Below, one piece after another: positions 8,500-17,531 of a stretch of DNA of 64,000 bases; the first letter of the stretch is position 1; every line of letters begins with the position of its first letter. Source of the DNA: an uncultured Pelosinus sp. Its GTDB lineage: Bacteria; Bacillota; Negativicutes; Sporomusales; Acetonemataceae. The DNA is taken from the NCBI GenBank assembly GCA_900542835.1, contig UQPB01000013.1, positions 1-64,000 of the forward strand. Direction: 5' to 3'. Under the pieces are notes generated by a model. The model searched no databases. It saw only the letters and a list, made by a program, of their open reading frames with translations, and was not told the origin of the DNA. The position numbers and the translations under genes are program-made.

Positions 8500-9408
8500 A
8501 TGAAGATAGGGAAAATCCGGCTGGATCTGCCCCGTCGCGATCACTGGATCGCATTTGGCTTTATTCTGCCTTCGCTGCTGGTATTTGCGGCGTTTATGTT
8601 TTATCCGCTGGCCTATACGGCTTATTTAAGCTTTTTTGACTGGAATATGATCAAGCCGGTCAAGACGTTTGTCGGCTGGAATAATTATATCGCCTTGGTT
8701 CAGGACCCGCTGACTTACGCGGTGTTAAAGAATACGGCGGCCTATATCGCGATTTTGCTGCTGTTGAACTGCGCCGCTCCGTATGCGCTGGCGTTTGTTT
8801 TGTCGTTTGTGATCAAACGCGGCGGCGGTTTTTATAAAAGCGCCTTTTTTCTGCCCAGCGTGATTTCACTGGTAGTCGGCTCGATACTCTATTTATGGAT
8901 TTTAAACCCGATATCCGGTCCGGTGGCGCTGATTGCCGGCTGGTTTGGCGTCAGCCTGCCGGTCTGGAGCAAGACCGAGGGGCTGGTGATTGCGGTGCTG
9001 AGCCTGATCACGACCTGGAAGGTGTTTGGCTACAATTTTATCGTGCTTTTCGGCGGCGTGGCCGGTGTACCGCGGGAAGTGATTGAAGCCGCCCGCATTG
9101 ACAATGTGCCGCTGCACCGGATTTTTTTCGATATTGTGCTGCCAATGAGCAGCGCCACCGGCGTCTATATCCTGATCATGACCATCGTCCAGGGGCTGCA
9201 GTATGTGTTCACGCCGATCAAGGTCATTACCCAGGGCGGCCCCGACAATGCCAGCTCCAACATCATTTACAGCGTGTATCAGGAGGGGTTTGTGCTTTAT
9301 CGCACCGGCTACGCGTCCGCCTTCGCGATTGCCGCAATGGTGTTGTTTGTGGCGCTGCTGGTGCTGGAATTCCGCTATGTGGAGAAAGGTGTTTACTATG
9401 AGAATTGA
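8500..9408 (+). CDS. ABC sugar-type permease, MalF/UgpA-like
   Basis: About 302 residues with six predicted membrane helices. The EAA loop that docks on the ATPase is visible as VPREVIEAARIDNVPLHRIFFDIVLP. The ATG at 8500 follows GAGAGGA at a good distance, so I prefer it over an in-frame TTG at 8476. The stop overlaps the start of the next permease by 11 bp, indicating translational coupling. It forms the transmembrane dimer with the 9398 product for the importer fed by the lipoprotein at 7071. Confidence 0.88.
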   Translation: MKIGKIRLDLPRRDHWIAFGFILPSLLVFAAFMFYPLAYTAYLSFFDWNMIKPVKTFVGWNNYIALVQDPLTYAVLKNTAAYIAILLLLNCAAPYALAFVLSFVIKRGGGFYKSAFFLPSVISLVVGSILYLWILNPISGPVALIAGWFGVSLPVWSKTEGLVIAVLSLITTWKVFGYNFIVLFGGVAGVPREVIEAARIDNVPLHRIFFDIVLPMSSATGVYILIMTIVQGLQYVFTPIKVITQGGPDNASSNIIYSVYQEGFVLYRTGYASAFAIAAMVLFVALLVLEFRYVEKGVYYEN

Positions 9409-10216
9409 GCCGGAGCTTAAATGGCATCTCCTGCTGGGCTGCGGCCTGCTGCTGTCGCTGCTGCCAATCGTGTTTGCCGTTTCCAGCTCGTTCAAGGAGC
9501 TCAGCGAGGCCTACAGCAATGTGTTCGGGCTGATTCCCGAGCAGCCGACCCTCGGCAACTACCTGCAGGTATTCGCGCGGCTGCCGCTGGCGCAGATTAC
9601 CGCCAATACGTTTCTGATCGCGGCGACAGTGACGCTGTTCAAGACGCTTACCGCCATTCTGGCGGCATACGCGTTTGTCTACTTTGATTTCAGGGGTAAA
9701 CAGCTGCTGTATTTTCTGTTGATCAGCACCATCTTTATCCCGTTTACGGTGACGATGATTCCCAACTATCTGACTGTATCCCAGCTCGGCTTCCGCAATA
9801 CGCTTGCCGGCGTGATTTTGCCGCAGCTTGCCGACGCCACCGGTATTTTTCTGCTGCGGCAGGCGATGCGGACGATTCCAAGGTCGCTGATTGAGGCGGC
9901 GCGTCTGGATCAGGCCGGCCATCTGCAGATCATGAGCAGTGTTGTCCTGCCGTTGATCCGGCCGGCGGCCGTATCCACAGCGATCATGTTTTTTATCAAC
10001 TCCTGGAATGAATATGTCTGGCCGGTGCTGATCCTGAAGGACAAGGCCAACTATACGCTGCCGCTGGCGCTGCAGCTGTTTATCAGCTCCGAGGGCGGCA
10101 CTGACTTTACGCTGGCGATGGCGGTGTCGGTGCTGACAATGCTGATTCCGCTGCTGCTCTATCTGCTGTTCCAGCGCTATATTATCAGCACCTTTACCTC
10201 TTCCGGCATTAAATAG
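9398..10216 (+). CDS. ABC sugar-type permease, MalG/UgpE-like
   Basis: A 272-residue membrane protein beginning MRIEPELKWH. The open frame extends upstream to 9203, but that part only translates the previous gene out of frame. GGAGAAAGGT at 9381-9390 identifies the ATG at 9398, overlapping the first permease. Six helices are predicted and the EAA loop is seen in IPRSLIEAARLDQAGHLQI. The C-terminus ends YIISTFTSSGIK, a typical MalG-type tail. Confidence 0.88.
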   Translation: MRIEPELKWHLLLGCGLLLSLLPIVFAVSSSFKELSEAYSNVFGLIPEQPTLGNYLQVFARLPLAQITANTFLIAATVTLFKTLTAILAAYAFVYFDFRGKQLLYFLLISTIFIPFTVTMIPNYLTVSQLGFRNTLAGVILPQLADATGIFLLRQAMRTIPRSLIEAARLDQAGHLQIMSSVVLPLIRPAAVSTAIMFFINSWNEYVWPVLILKDKANYTLPLALQLFISSEGGTDFTLAMAVSVLTMLIPLLLYLLFQRYIISTFTSSGIK

Positions 10217-10240
10217 TGTCAAACGAAAGGCGGGAAAAGC

Positions 10241-11362
10241 ATGAAGGAAATTGTGTTTGAGCATGTACGCAAGGACTATGGCAAGACCAGCGTCATTGAC
10301 GACCTGAATCTGGCCGTCAGGCCGGGGGAACGGCTGATTCTGCTTGGCGCTTCCGGCTGCGGCAAATCGACGACGCTGCGGCTGATCGCCGGACTGGAGG
10401 ATATTACGTCCGGCAGTCTGTATATGGACGGACGTCGGATCAATGATGTTCCCAGCGGCGAGCGTAATGTCAGCATGGTGTTTCAGAATTACGCCCTGTT
10501 TCCGCATATGACGGTGGCTGACAATATCATTTACGGCCTTAAAATTCAAAAGCTGCCGCCGGCGGAGATTGCCGCCCGTCTCAGCGACGCGCTGAACATG
10601 CTGGAGCTCAACAGGCTGGAAACGCGAAAACCGAAGGAACTGTCGGGCGGGCAGCGGCAGCGGGTGGCGCTGGCGCGGGCAGTGGTAAAGCGCAGCGAGG
10701 TGCTGCTACTGGACGAACCGCTGTCCAACCTGGACGCGCAGCTGCGGGGCCATGCCCGCAAGGAACTGGTGCGGGTGCATCAGCTCTACCGTCAGACGTT
10801 TGTTTATGTCACCCACGATCAGGTGGAGGCAATGACGGTAGGCGACCGGATCGCGCTGCTGCACCGGGGGCAGCTGCAGATGCTCGATACGCCGCAGAAT
10901 GTTTATAACCGGCCGGCCAATGTCTATACCGCCCGGTTCATCGGTTCGCCGCCGGCCAATATTCTCGAGGCCCGCTACGCGGAGCACCGCCTCCATGTCG
11001 GCGCCCAGTCGGTGCGGCTGCCGGACTGCTGGTGCGGCCGCGTCGCTCAGAACGGCGGTCGCGAGCTGTATCTGGGGCTCCGGCCGGAGCATATCCGGCT
11101 GCAGGCGGCGCAAGCGGATAACGCCTTTGCCGCTACGGTGAAATATGTCGAGGATTACGGCAACCGCCGCGGTGTGTACATTGACCTTGAAGGCTGCGAG
11201 GCGGCCGCGATCTGCGACAGCGGCGGCTGGCAGCCGGGGCAGCGGGTGTATTTTACAGTCGATGCCGCTAAGCTTCATCTGTTTGACCGGCAGACCAGCC
11301 AGAATATCGGTTACCCGGAGGTGTACGATGCCGCGAATTTATATCAGTACCAATCTCTATAA
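10241..11362 (+). CDS. ABC importer ATPase, UgpC/MalK/MsmK family
   Basis: A 373-residue nucleotide-binding subunit. Walker A GASGCGKST (36-44), Q-loop VFQNYALFPHM (Gln82), signature LSGGQRQR (134-141), Walker B LLLDEP (155-160) and H-loop THDQ (His192) are all intact. The C-terminal third is a TOBE/OB regulatory domain like that of MalK. It powers the importer formed by the two preceding permeases. Its last 35 bp overlap the start of the isomerase gene, so the five genes read as one unit. Confidence 0.9.
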   Translation: MKEIVFEHVRKDYGKTSVIDDLNLAVRPGERLILLGASGCGKSTTLRLIAGLEDITSGSLYMDGRRINDVPSGERNVSMVFQNYALFPHMTVADNIIYGLKIQKLPPAEIAARLSDALNMLELNRLETRKPKELSGGQRQRVALARAVVKRSEVLLLDEPLSNLDAQLRGHARKELVRVHQLYRQTFVYVTHDQVEAMTVGDRIALLHRGQLQMLDTPQNVYNRPANVYTARFIGSPPANILEARYAEHRLHVGAQSVRLPDCWCGRVAQNGGRELYLGLRPEHIRLQAAQADNAFAATVKYVEDYGNRRGVYIDLEGCEAAAICDSGGWQPGQRVYFTVDAAKLHLFDRQTSQNIGYPEVYDAANLYQYQSL

Positions 11363-12137
11363 TCCCGGCGAGCTGGGGCGGATTTTTCCGCTGCTGGAGA
11401 AAATCGGCGATCCCTCGGCCGGGATCGAGCTGTTTCCCGAATGGCAGAGCGAAGGCTTTGGCGATGAGCTAGAGCGGTATATTGACCGTTTTGCCAGCTA
11501 TCCGATTTCCCTGCACGGTCCTTATTACTGCACCGAGCACAGCAGTGCCAAGGGCACGCCGGTCTACGCGCGGTCCATGGCCTATTTTCGCCGCACGCTG
11601 GCCCTGTCGCAGCGGCTGAACAGCCGCTATATTGTCTTCCACCACAATAACTGCCGGGTGGAACCGGAGCGGCGGCAGACGATGATCGACACGGCCGCGG
11701 CCAACCTGGCGCGGCTGCGGCCTGCGGCCGCGCGCTGCGGCGCGATCCTGGCGGTTGAGAATGCCGGCGTGCTGTCCAGCGGCAATATGCTGTTTGACGA
11801 GGCGCAATTCATTGAAGTAGCCGGCGCCGCCGCCGACGCCGTTTTACTCGATGTCGGCCACGCCCATGCAAACGGCTGGGATATCCAGCGCGTCATTGCC
11901 GCGCTGGCGGACCGGATCATCGCCTATCACCTGCATAACAACGACGGCCGTGCCGACCTGCATAACCGCATCCATGACGGAACCCTGGATATGGCGCGGA
12001 TCCTCGATTGCTGCCGCCATTATACGCCGCAGGCGGACTTTGTCATTGAATATGGCAAGCAGTGCGCCGACGACATCGCCGGCATTGCCGCCGATGTCGC
12101 CTATGTCCGCAGCTATATCGACAAGCCGGTCGCCTAA
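11328..12137 (+). CDS. Sugar phosphate isomerase/epimerase-like TIM barrel (AP endonuclease 2 fold)
   Basis: A 269-residue protein beginning MPRIYISTNLYNP, with GGAGGT at 11317-11322 inside the preceding ATPase gene. The xylose-isomerase-like TIM barrel is recognisable from SLHGPYYC, ILAVENAGV (Glu metal ligand), LLDVGHAHANG (Asp/His) and IAYHLHNNDG (His ligands), with VIEYGK at the end. These place likely divalent-metal ligands on the C-terminal ends of the strands. It probably converts the imported compound, as an isomerase, epimerase or endonuclease-fold phosphodiesterase. The exact reaction is unknown. Confidence 0.75.
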   Translation: MPRIYISTNLYNPGELGRIFPLLEKIGDPSAGIELFPEWQSEGFGDELERYIDRFASYPISLHGPYYCTEHSSAKGTPVYARSMAYFRRTLALSQRLNSRYIVFHHNNCRVEPERRQTMIDTAAANLARLRPAAARCGAILAVENAGVLSSGNMLFDEAQFIEVAGAAADAVLLDVGHAHANGWDIQRVIAALADRIIAYHLHNNDGRADLHNRIHDGTLDMARILDCCRHYTPQADFVIEYGKQCADDIAGIAADVAYVRSYIDKPVA

Positions 12138-12183
12138 GCGGGACAGTAAAGGTCAGAACCGCTTTTTTACCTGCCGGCACGGG

Positions 12184-12231
12184 GAGAACTCCTGCTAAAA
12201 TCTTGACGATTTGGCAGGAGTTCTCTTTTTT
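12184..12231 (+). terminator. Terminator of the ABC importer operon
   Basis: GAGAACTCCTGC and GCAGGAGTTCTC form a long stem followed by TTTTTT, 45 bp after the isomerase stop. Confidence 0.85.
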
Positions 12232-12326
12232 GATGCAGTATTATACAGTATCAGTTGTGCTGCACCGCCGGCAATCTTTGGGTTCAGCGTCGGTGCAACT
12301 CAGGCAACAAGAAAGGTGTGCGGACA

Positions 12327-13424
12327 TTGAAGCTACGGGGTGTGAGGACAGCGGTTCTGGCGCTGAGCTTGTCGCTGACGGCGGGACTGCTGCAGCCGGC
12401 GAGCAGCGAGGCGCTGGACCTTGGCGATCTGGGTGGGGCGCTGCTGGGGGGAGCTATCCAGCAGGCGCAGATTAAAAAGTCACTTGAATATTACGAGAAC
12501 GACGGCCGCCACGAATTGTTCGAGCAGTTGAAGAAATCGGAAGGCGTCAATGAGGACCCGGAATTGAACGCGCTGCTGGCGCGGATTATGGGCCGGCTGT
12601 CGGACGCGATCGCCAAAACGGAGCCGTCGATACAGGAGAAGCCCTATAACTATTTTATCAATCCTCAGCCGGAATTTAACGCGTTTTGCAGTCTGGGGCA
12701 CAATATTTCCGTCAATACCGGCGTCTTTAACTTTTTTGATAATCATGAGGATAAAGTCGCCGCCGTGGTCGCTCACGAGTTGGTGCACGGGCAGAAGCAG
12801 CATCCGCTGAACGGAGCGAAGAAGAAACTGACGGTCGATTTTGTCAAGTCGGTTGTCGGCTCGCAAATGGGCGGCGGCGGCAGGCTGGCGGTCGGCGTGG
12901 TGGCGGCCAACACCAAGGCGACAGGCATTACCAAACCGAATGAATGGGAAGCGGATAATATCGCCTATAACTATATCCTGGCCGCAGGTTATAATCCGGG
13001 GGCGCCGGCGGCGGTCTGGCAGCGGGTGCTGGACAGCAAGGACAGCGGCAAGTCCGGCGGGTTTCTGGATGATTTGCTGAATCCGTCGACCCATCCCGAA
13101 GCCAAGGACAGGCGGGATAACTATGCCAAAAAGCTCACCGAGCACAGCCGCAAACAGGTGACGGTTGACGCCGCCAGCGGCGAGATTAAGGTTAACAACC
13201 GGCCGTTCATGAAGCCGACGGCATTCGCCAACATGAGCGGCCTTGAACGCAGCTATCTGGTTGCCGGTAATCTGGCCGCCGTCTATGCGCGCAGCCAGCC
13301 TGGACGGGCTTACGCCGAAAACGGCGTTGTCCGTGTCGACGGCAGAGCGGTTGTCCAGCCGGGACCGGATGATCCGGGCGCGGCCGAGCTGGCGCAGCTG
13401 TTGAACGCGGCGCTCGGCTACTGA
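12327..13424 (+). CDS. Secreted M48-family zinc metalloprotease
   Basis: About 365 residues. The start is probably TTG at 12327: it gives a clean signal peptide (MKLRGVRTAVLALSLSLTAG) and follows GAAAGGTG, while the longer open frame from 12255 adds an implausible N-terminus. The zinc motif AHELVHGQ supplies His150, Glu151 and His154, with a third ligand Glu in EWEADNIAYNY (about 208). The family includes BepA/LoiP-type envelope proteases. It is monocistronic between two terminators. An envelope quality-control role is inference from the family and the signal peptide. Confidence 0.82.
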   Translation: MKLRGVRTAVLALSLSLTAGLLQPASSEALDLGDLGGALLGGAIQQAQIKKSLEYYENDGRHELFEQLKKSEGVNEDPELNALLARIMGRLSDAIAKTEPSIQEKPYNYFINPQPEFNAFCSLGHNISVNTGVFNFFDNHEDKVAAVVAHELVHGQKQHPLNGAKKKLTVDFVKSVVGSQMGGGGRLAVGVVAANTKATGITKPNEWEADNIAYNYILAAGYNPGAPAAVWQRVLDSKDSGKSGGFLDDLLNPSTHPEAKDRRDNYAKKLTEHSRKQVTVDAASGEIKVNNRPFMKPTAFANMSGLERSYLVAGNLAAVYARSQPGRAYAENGVVRVDGRAVVQPGPDDPGAAELAQLLNAALGY

Positions 13425-13525
13425 TACATATTGCCGTGTTTGCCTGCGGCCGGAAATCGGGGAGCGCTGCGTGCGGCAGCGAGCTGCCGCCTGAGGGAGG
13501 AAAAGGCAGGGAACGAAAGAACGGC

Positions 13526-13564
13526 TCCACGGAGGCCACAGAGGGACAACGGCAACCCTCTGTG
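13526..13564 (+). repeat. Dispersed CCACGGAGG/CACAGAG motif with hairpin
   Basis: The 17-mer CCACGGAGGCCACAGAG (13526-13542) recurs in reverse complement at 53633-53649 with one difference. Here it runs into a perfect 10-bp hairpin, CCACAGAGGG (13535-13544) with CCCTCTGTGG (13555-13564). No gene covers it. Confidence 0.5.
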
Positions 13565-13599
13565 GAAAGTGTTGTTCCCGCAATTGATTAACGGCCAGA

Positions 13600-13627
13600 G
13601 TCCCGCCCTTCCCGGGCGGGACTTTTT
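13600..13627 (+). terminator. Terminator after the M48 protease
   Basis: GTCCCGCCC and GGGCGGGAC pair around a short loop, followed by TTTTT, in the gap between the converging protease and PAS-PucR genes. Confidence 0.85.
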
Positions 13628-13636
13628 GTATGGGCG

Positions 13637-15208
13637 TCAGGGGGCCGGTTTGGCGTCAAAGCCCTGCCGCAGCTTCAGGGCCATGCCGATCGCCAGCCGG
13701 GCTTCAAAGTCATTAAGGGAAATATCGAGAATTTCTTCAATCCGCCGTTTGCGGAACAGCACGGTTTGGCGGTGGGTATACATCTGGCGGGCAACCTCCT
13801 GCAGATTGTTGACCTGGAGGATCTTGATCAGGGTGTCCATCAGGTCGGTGCCGTGCTGTTGATCGTATTGCTCCAGCCGGCCCAGTGTCCGCTCGACGAA
13901 ATCCTGCACATGCTCCGTATTGCGAACGGCGGGAAAAAACTGAAACACACCGTTGTCGAGATAATGATGAATCTGCTGGCCGGGACGCAGTTTTTGGCCC
14001 CAGGTGACGGCCAGCCGGGCCTGTTCATAGACTTTGGCCAGTTTCCAAAAGGTTTCTGTCTGGAACGGCGCGATACCGATACTGTACTGGCCGGGAGCGC
14101 AGTCGCAAAACAGGCTTTTCCAACGGACAGCCCGCTCCAGCTCCCGCTTCCGTCCCGGCGGGATGGAAGCGGGTATCAGCACCGCCACGCCCTCGCGGGT
14201 CTGCCAGGCGATAACGCCGGGTTCCTTGTTCAGTTTCTCTACCAAAGCGGCGTCCGTCGCCGTCTCCTGGCTGCTGTCGCCATCCTTGCCGTTTGCCTTG
14301 CGGACAACGGCGTAGCAGGAAAAATCCTGCGATAGATTGAGATTAAGCCGCCAGGCGTGATCAAGAATTTCGCGGGAAGGCAGGGCCCGCCGTTCCAACA
14401 GCATATTCAACAGATCCTGCTGCTGCTGCTTAAAATCAGTCGCCGCGGCCACGTCCGGGGCATGGGGCAGGCCGGTCGCGTCCATCCAGTAGCAGGCGGC
14501 GGTCGCTATCCCTTTATGCTGATAGCGCAGCGGCGCGATCCGGACGTGAAAGCTGCGGCAGGTGTCGCCGCATTTCAGTTTACAGACGGTGAACTGCAGC
14601 CGGCCGCTGCTGATAGCCCGGTCGAGTTCCCGCGTCAGCTCGCGGGCGGCGGCTACAGGAAAGACGGCCTGCAGCTGCTGGCCCGGCCAATCCCGCGCCT
14701 CTGGCGGCAAAAGCTGGTTGTCGTCAAAAACCTCGACAATTACGCCAAGCTGATTGGCGATCATGCCCGCCCCGGGCAGGGACAGCAGGAATTCCTTGGC
14801 GCCGCAGGGAGCGCTGGCGGCGGTTTGGCTGAGACTGTTCAGCTGCGGCGCGGTGATGACGACCATGACGCGGCGGACCTTGCCGCCGTCGGTGCAGATC
14901 GGGGTATAGACGCCGTGGTAGTCGCTGCCGATGTCCTCGTCCGAGAACTCCATCGTTTTTCCCCGCAAGCATTCGGCAAACAGTTTTTCATGCTTTTCAT
15001 GCAACTGGCGCGGGAGAATTTCCTGAAAGCGGCGGCCGCGAATTGTTGCCGTCTCAATTGACCAGTAGGCGGCATAGCGCTGGTTGACCTGCAGGTAGCG
15101 GCCGTCGTGATCGAGGCAGCTTAACAGGAAAGGGCCGGCGTCCCAACAGGCCTGCAGGGAATGGCTGCGTTCGTCCAGCGCGCAAGGTTTGCATGCGTTT
15201 CGGTTCAT
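13637..15208 (-). CDS. PAS-domain transcriptional regulator with PucR-type C-terminal HTH
   Basis: A 523-residue regulator. The N-terminus is a PAS-like sensor (about 20-130, with GPFLLSCLDHDGRYLQVN), and a second PAS-like segment follows at about 150-250. A CdaR/GGDEF-like middle region leads to a C-terminal PucR helix-turn-helix (about 440-515, with LQEVARQMYTHRQTVLFRKRR). Such proteins usually activate nearby catabolic or transport genes on binding a small ligand. Nothing obvious is divergent from it except 535 bp of non-coding DNA and then a chemoreceptor. The target is unknown. Confidence 0.78.
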   Translation of the reverse strand: MNRNACKPCALDERSHSLQACWDAGPFLLSCLDHDGRYLQVNQRYAAYWSIETATIRGRRFQEILPRQLHEKHEKLFAECLRGKTMEFSDEDIGSDYHGVYTPICTDGGKVRRVMVVITAPQLNSLSQTAASAPCGAKEFLLSLPGAGMIANQLGVIVEVFDDNQLLPPEARDWPGQQLQAVFPVAAARELTRELDRAISSGRLQFTVCKLKCGDTCRSFHVRIAPLRYQHKGIATAACYWMDATGLPHAPDVAAATDFKQQQQDLLNMLLERRALPSREILDHAWRLNLNLSQDFSCYAVVRKANGKDGDSSQETATDAALVEKLNKEPGVIAWQTREGVAVLIPASIPPGRKRELERAVRWKSLFCDCAPGQYSIGIAPFQTETFWKLAKVYEQARLAVTWGQKLRPGQQIHHYLDNGVFQFFPAVRNTEHVQDFVERTLGRLEQYDQQHGTDLMDTLIKILQVNNLQEVARQMYTHRQTVLFRKRRIEEILDISLNDFEARLAIGMALKLRQGFDAKPAP

Positions 15209-15295
15209 TCAATTCACAGTCCTTCCGGTGATGCTGGCGTGGCGGCGGCGGCGATACCCTGCCAAACCTGTCCATCCTGACGACGCAGTGTCCGG

Positions 15296-15326
15296 GCGCC
15301 GGCTCCCGGCGGCAGGGAGCCGGCGC
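15296..15326. other. GC-rich 12-bp inverted repeat upstream of the PAS-PucR gene
   Basis: GCGCCGGCTCCC (15296-15307) and GGGAGCCGGCGC (15315-15326) are a perfect inverted repeat with a 7-nt loop. There is no T tract on either side, so it is more likely a leader structure or binding site than a terminator. It would lie in the 5' leader of the minus-strand regulator gene. Confidence 0.45.
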
Positions 15327-15434
15327 GGGGCTGCGATCCTAACAGTATTATAGGTGGAAACCAAAATTGTTGCCAATTAATGATTATTTCGCATTGCAAC
15401 GGCGTCAATCTTTCAACAGAACGTATAAACCGGG

Positions 15435-15479
15435 GCCTAAAAAGATTATACACTTTGACAGTGTATAATCTTTTTAGGC
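15435..15479. other. Perfect 20-bp inverted repeat, AT-rich (bidirectional terminator or operator)
   Basis: GCCTAAAAAGATTATACACT (15435-15454) and its exact complement (15460-15479) enclose a 5-nt loop TTGAC. The arms have A and T runs at the outer ends, so either transcript would end in U-rich RNA. No gene ends nearby: both flanking genes point away. It may block read-through, or act as a regulatory site in this 535-bp gap (15209-15743), which otherwise shows only the promoter listed next. Confidence 0.55.
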
Positions 15480-15669
15480 TGTGCTATGATGAATTTATTG
15501 TAGATAAATGGCTGATTTTGCATAAAGCGCCGGGATTTGCCTGGCGTATTTAGTTTCTGCGGCAGATCAGCCGGCGCATTCTGTTTTGCCAGACAAGCCG
15601 TTATCCTTCGCGGATAATCAGGCTCAGTTTACTTTGTCCGCAGGGGATCTGTTCGGTCGCCGGCGACAT

Positions 15670-15678
15670 TGCTATAAT
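15670..15678 (+). promoter_or_regulatory. Candidate extended -10 promoter for the chemoreceptor
   Basis: TGCTATAAT is a perfect extended -10 (TG-N-TATAAT), about 65 bp upstream of the chemoreceptor start. The -35 region is weak (GTTCGG at 16 bp). It is followed by a very AT-rich stretch to the GGAGGG at 15731. Confidence 0.45.
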
Positions 15679-15743
15679 TAAAATAAGATATTAATTATTA
15701 AATAATGTTAAGTTTTAATTAATTATATGCGGAGGGATTGTTA

Positions 15744-17459
15744 ATGAAATGGCTGGCAAATTTGCGAATGGTGTACAAGCTGGGGCTGCTGCTCGCTATT
15801 GCGGTCGTCACGGTTGTCGTTCTGGTGCTGACAGGGTATTTCGGACTGCGGGAAGCGAACCGCGAACTGGAACTGATGTACAGCGAGCGGCTGGTGCCGA
15901 TGGACATGGTAAACGAGGCCGGTTTCGCGATGCGGCGGGTGGACAGCGCCACCCTGGAACTGCTGTTGAACCGGGAAGAGGCGAAAAAATCCGGCTATGA
16001 GGCGATCCTGAACGAGCAATATGGAAAAGTAAACGATATGCTGACACAGATTGCGGCAATGAATCTGGATCCACGGGTCAACAGCGGCGTTCAGGCCATT
16101 CAACAGCCGCAGGCGCAGCACCGCGAGTCGCTGCAGCAGATTATCGGCCTGGCGCGGCAGAATAAGTACGCGGAGGCGCAAACCGTCTACGCGACCCGGT
16201 TTGATCCGGTCACCGTTAAAATGGTCAAGGACCTGCAGGGGCTGAACGAACTGTTTGATCAGCTGGCGGCTGAGAATCTCCGCCATACGCGGGCCGAATT
16301 CGTTCAGGCGATCTGGATTGATTCGATTATTGCCCTGGCCTGCCTGCTGCTGCTGCTGGCCGGCGGCTTTGCCGTCACCCGGGCGATTACCGCGCCGGTA
16401 TCGGCAATGGTTGTCCTGTGCGAGCGGTTTGCCGCCGGCGATTTCCGCCTGCAGGAGAAGCAGCCGGAGCGGCATGATGAAATCGGCAGACTGGCCGGCG
16501 CGATGGAGCAGATGCGGGAGAAGCTGCGGGATCTGATGAAACAGGTGGCAAATTCGGCCGAGCAGCTTGCTGCCGCCAGCGAGCAGCTGACCGCCAGTGC
16601 CGAACAGTCGGCGCAGGCGGCGACCCAGATCGCGGTGTCGATCACCGATGTCGCCAAAGGCGCCGACGAGCAGCTGACCGCCACCGCCGATACGTCCGCG
16701 GTAGTGGAGCAGATGTCGGCAGGGGCGGAAGAGATGGCTGCCAGCGCTGCCCAGGTAGCGGCCCAGTCAGCCGAAGTGGGCGCGAAAGCGGCCGCCGGCG
16801 GTGAGTCGGTGGAGAAAGCGGTCGGTCAGATGGGGCAAATTGAAAAGACATCGCAATTAGTTGCCGAATCGATTAATACGCTGGGCGAGCAATCGCAGGA
16901 GATCGGACAGATTGTGGATACGATCGCCGGCATCGCCGGCCAGACCAATCTTTTAGCGCTGAACGCGGCGATCGAGGCGGCGCGGGCCGGCGAGCACGGA
17001 CGCGGTTTTGCCGTTGTCGCCGAGGAGGTGCGCAAGCTGGCCGAGCAGTCTCAGGAGGCGGCCAAACAGATTGCCCAGCTCATCGGCAATATCCAGACCG
17101 ATACCGAGCAGGCGGTCGCCAATATGACGGCTGGTGGCAGAGAGGTAAAAGCCGGCATTGAAGCGGTTGGTGTTATGGGGCAGACCTTTCATGAGATTGT
17201 CAATCTGGTCGGGCAGGCAAACGAGAAGATTGAGGGCTTGTCGCAGGCGGCCCAGCAGATCGCCGTGGGCAGCCAGAATATCGTGGCGGACGTGCAGCGG
17301 ATCGACGCGCTGAGCAAGGATGCGGCAAGCAATTCGCAGACGGTTTCGGCCGCCACCGAGGAGCAGTCGGCCTCGATGCAGCAGATTGCCGCCTCCAGTC
17401 AGAGTCTGGCCCATCTGGCCCAGGATCTGCAGACCGCTGTCAGCCGGTTTCAGATTTAA
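15744..17459 (+). CDS. Methyl-accepting chemotaxis protein, four-helix-bundle sensor
   Basis: About 571 residues; GGAGGG at 15731-15736 points to the ATG at 15744. A transmembrane helix near residues 10-32 is followed by an extracellular 4HB_MCP-type ligand region (about 35-185), a second membrane helix (about 190-210), HAMP, and the long cytoplasmic coiled-coil with the conserved hairpin tip around IAGIAGQTNLLALNAAIEAA. It signals to CheA/CheW, which are not in the window. A terminator shared with the converging AroM-family gene follows. Confidence 0.92.
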   Translation: MKWLANLRMVYKLGLLLAIAVVTVVVLVLTGYFGLREANRELELMYSERLVPMDMVNEAGFAMRRVDSATLELLLNREEAKKSGYEAILNEQYGKVNDMLTQIAAMNLDPRVNSGVQAIQQPQAQHRESLQQIIGLARQNKYAEAQTVYATRFDPVTVKMVKDLQGLNELFDQLAAENLRHTRAEFVQAIWIDSIIALACLLLLLAGGFAVTRAITAPVSAMVVLCERFAAGDFRLQEKQPERHDEIGRLAGAMEQMREKLRDLMKQVANSAEQLAAASEQLTASAEQSAQAATQIAVSITDVAKGADEQLTATADTSAVVEQMSAGAEEMAASAAQVAAQSAEVGAKAAAGGESVEKAVGQMGQIEKTSQLVAESINTLGEQSQEIGQIVDTIAGIAGQTNLLALNAAIEAARAGEHGRGFAVVAEEVRKLAEQSQEAAKQIAQLIGNIQTDTEQAVANMTAGGREVKAGIEAVGVMGQTFHEIVNLVGQANEKIEGLSQAAQQIAVGSQNIVADVQRIDALSKDAASNSQTVSAATEEQSASMQQIAASSQSLAHLAQDLQTAVSRFQI

Positions 17460-17465
17460 TAACAA

Positions 17466-17520
17466 TAATAAAAACGCAAGCTTGTGCGCTGAAGCAGCGA
17501 CAGCTTGCGTTTTTGTTATT
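17466..17520. terminator. Bidirectional terminator between chemoreceptor and AroM-family gene
   Basis: AAAAACGCAAGCT and AGCTTGCGTTTTT pair, with AATAATAA/TTGTTATT continuing the complementarity outside. It serves the two converging genes. Confidence 0.8.
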
Positions 17521-17531
17521 ATGGCGGCTTC

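Noticed and set aside
9263..10549. A 428-codon minus-strand open frame
   Set aside because: It lies opposite the permease and ATPase genes, is rich in Gln/Arg/His from GC-rich antisense codons, and has no ribosome site or recognisable domain.
12480..13583. A 367-codon minus-strand open frame opposite the M48 protease
   Set aside because: The plus-strand gene has a signal peptide and zinc motif; the antisense frame has neither and shows shadow composition.
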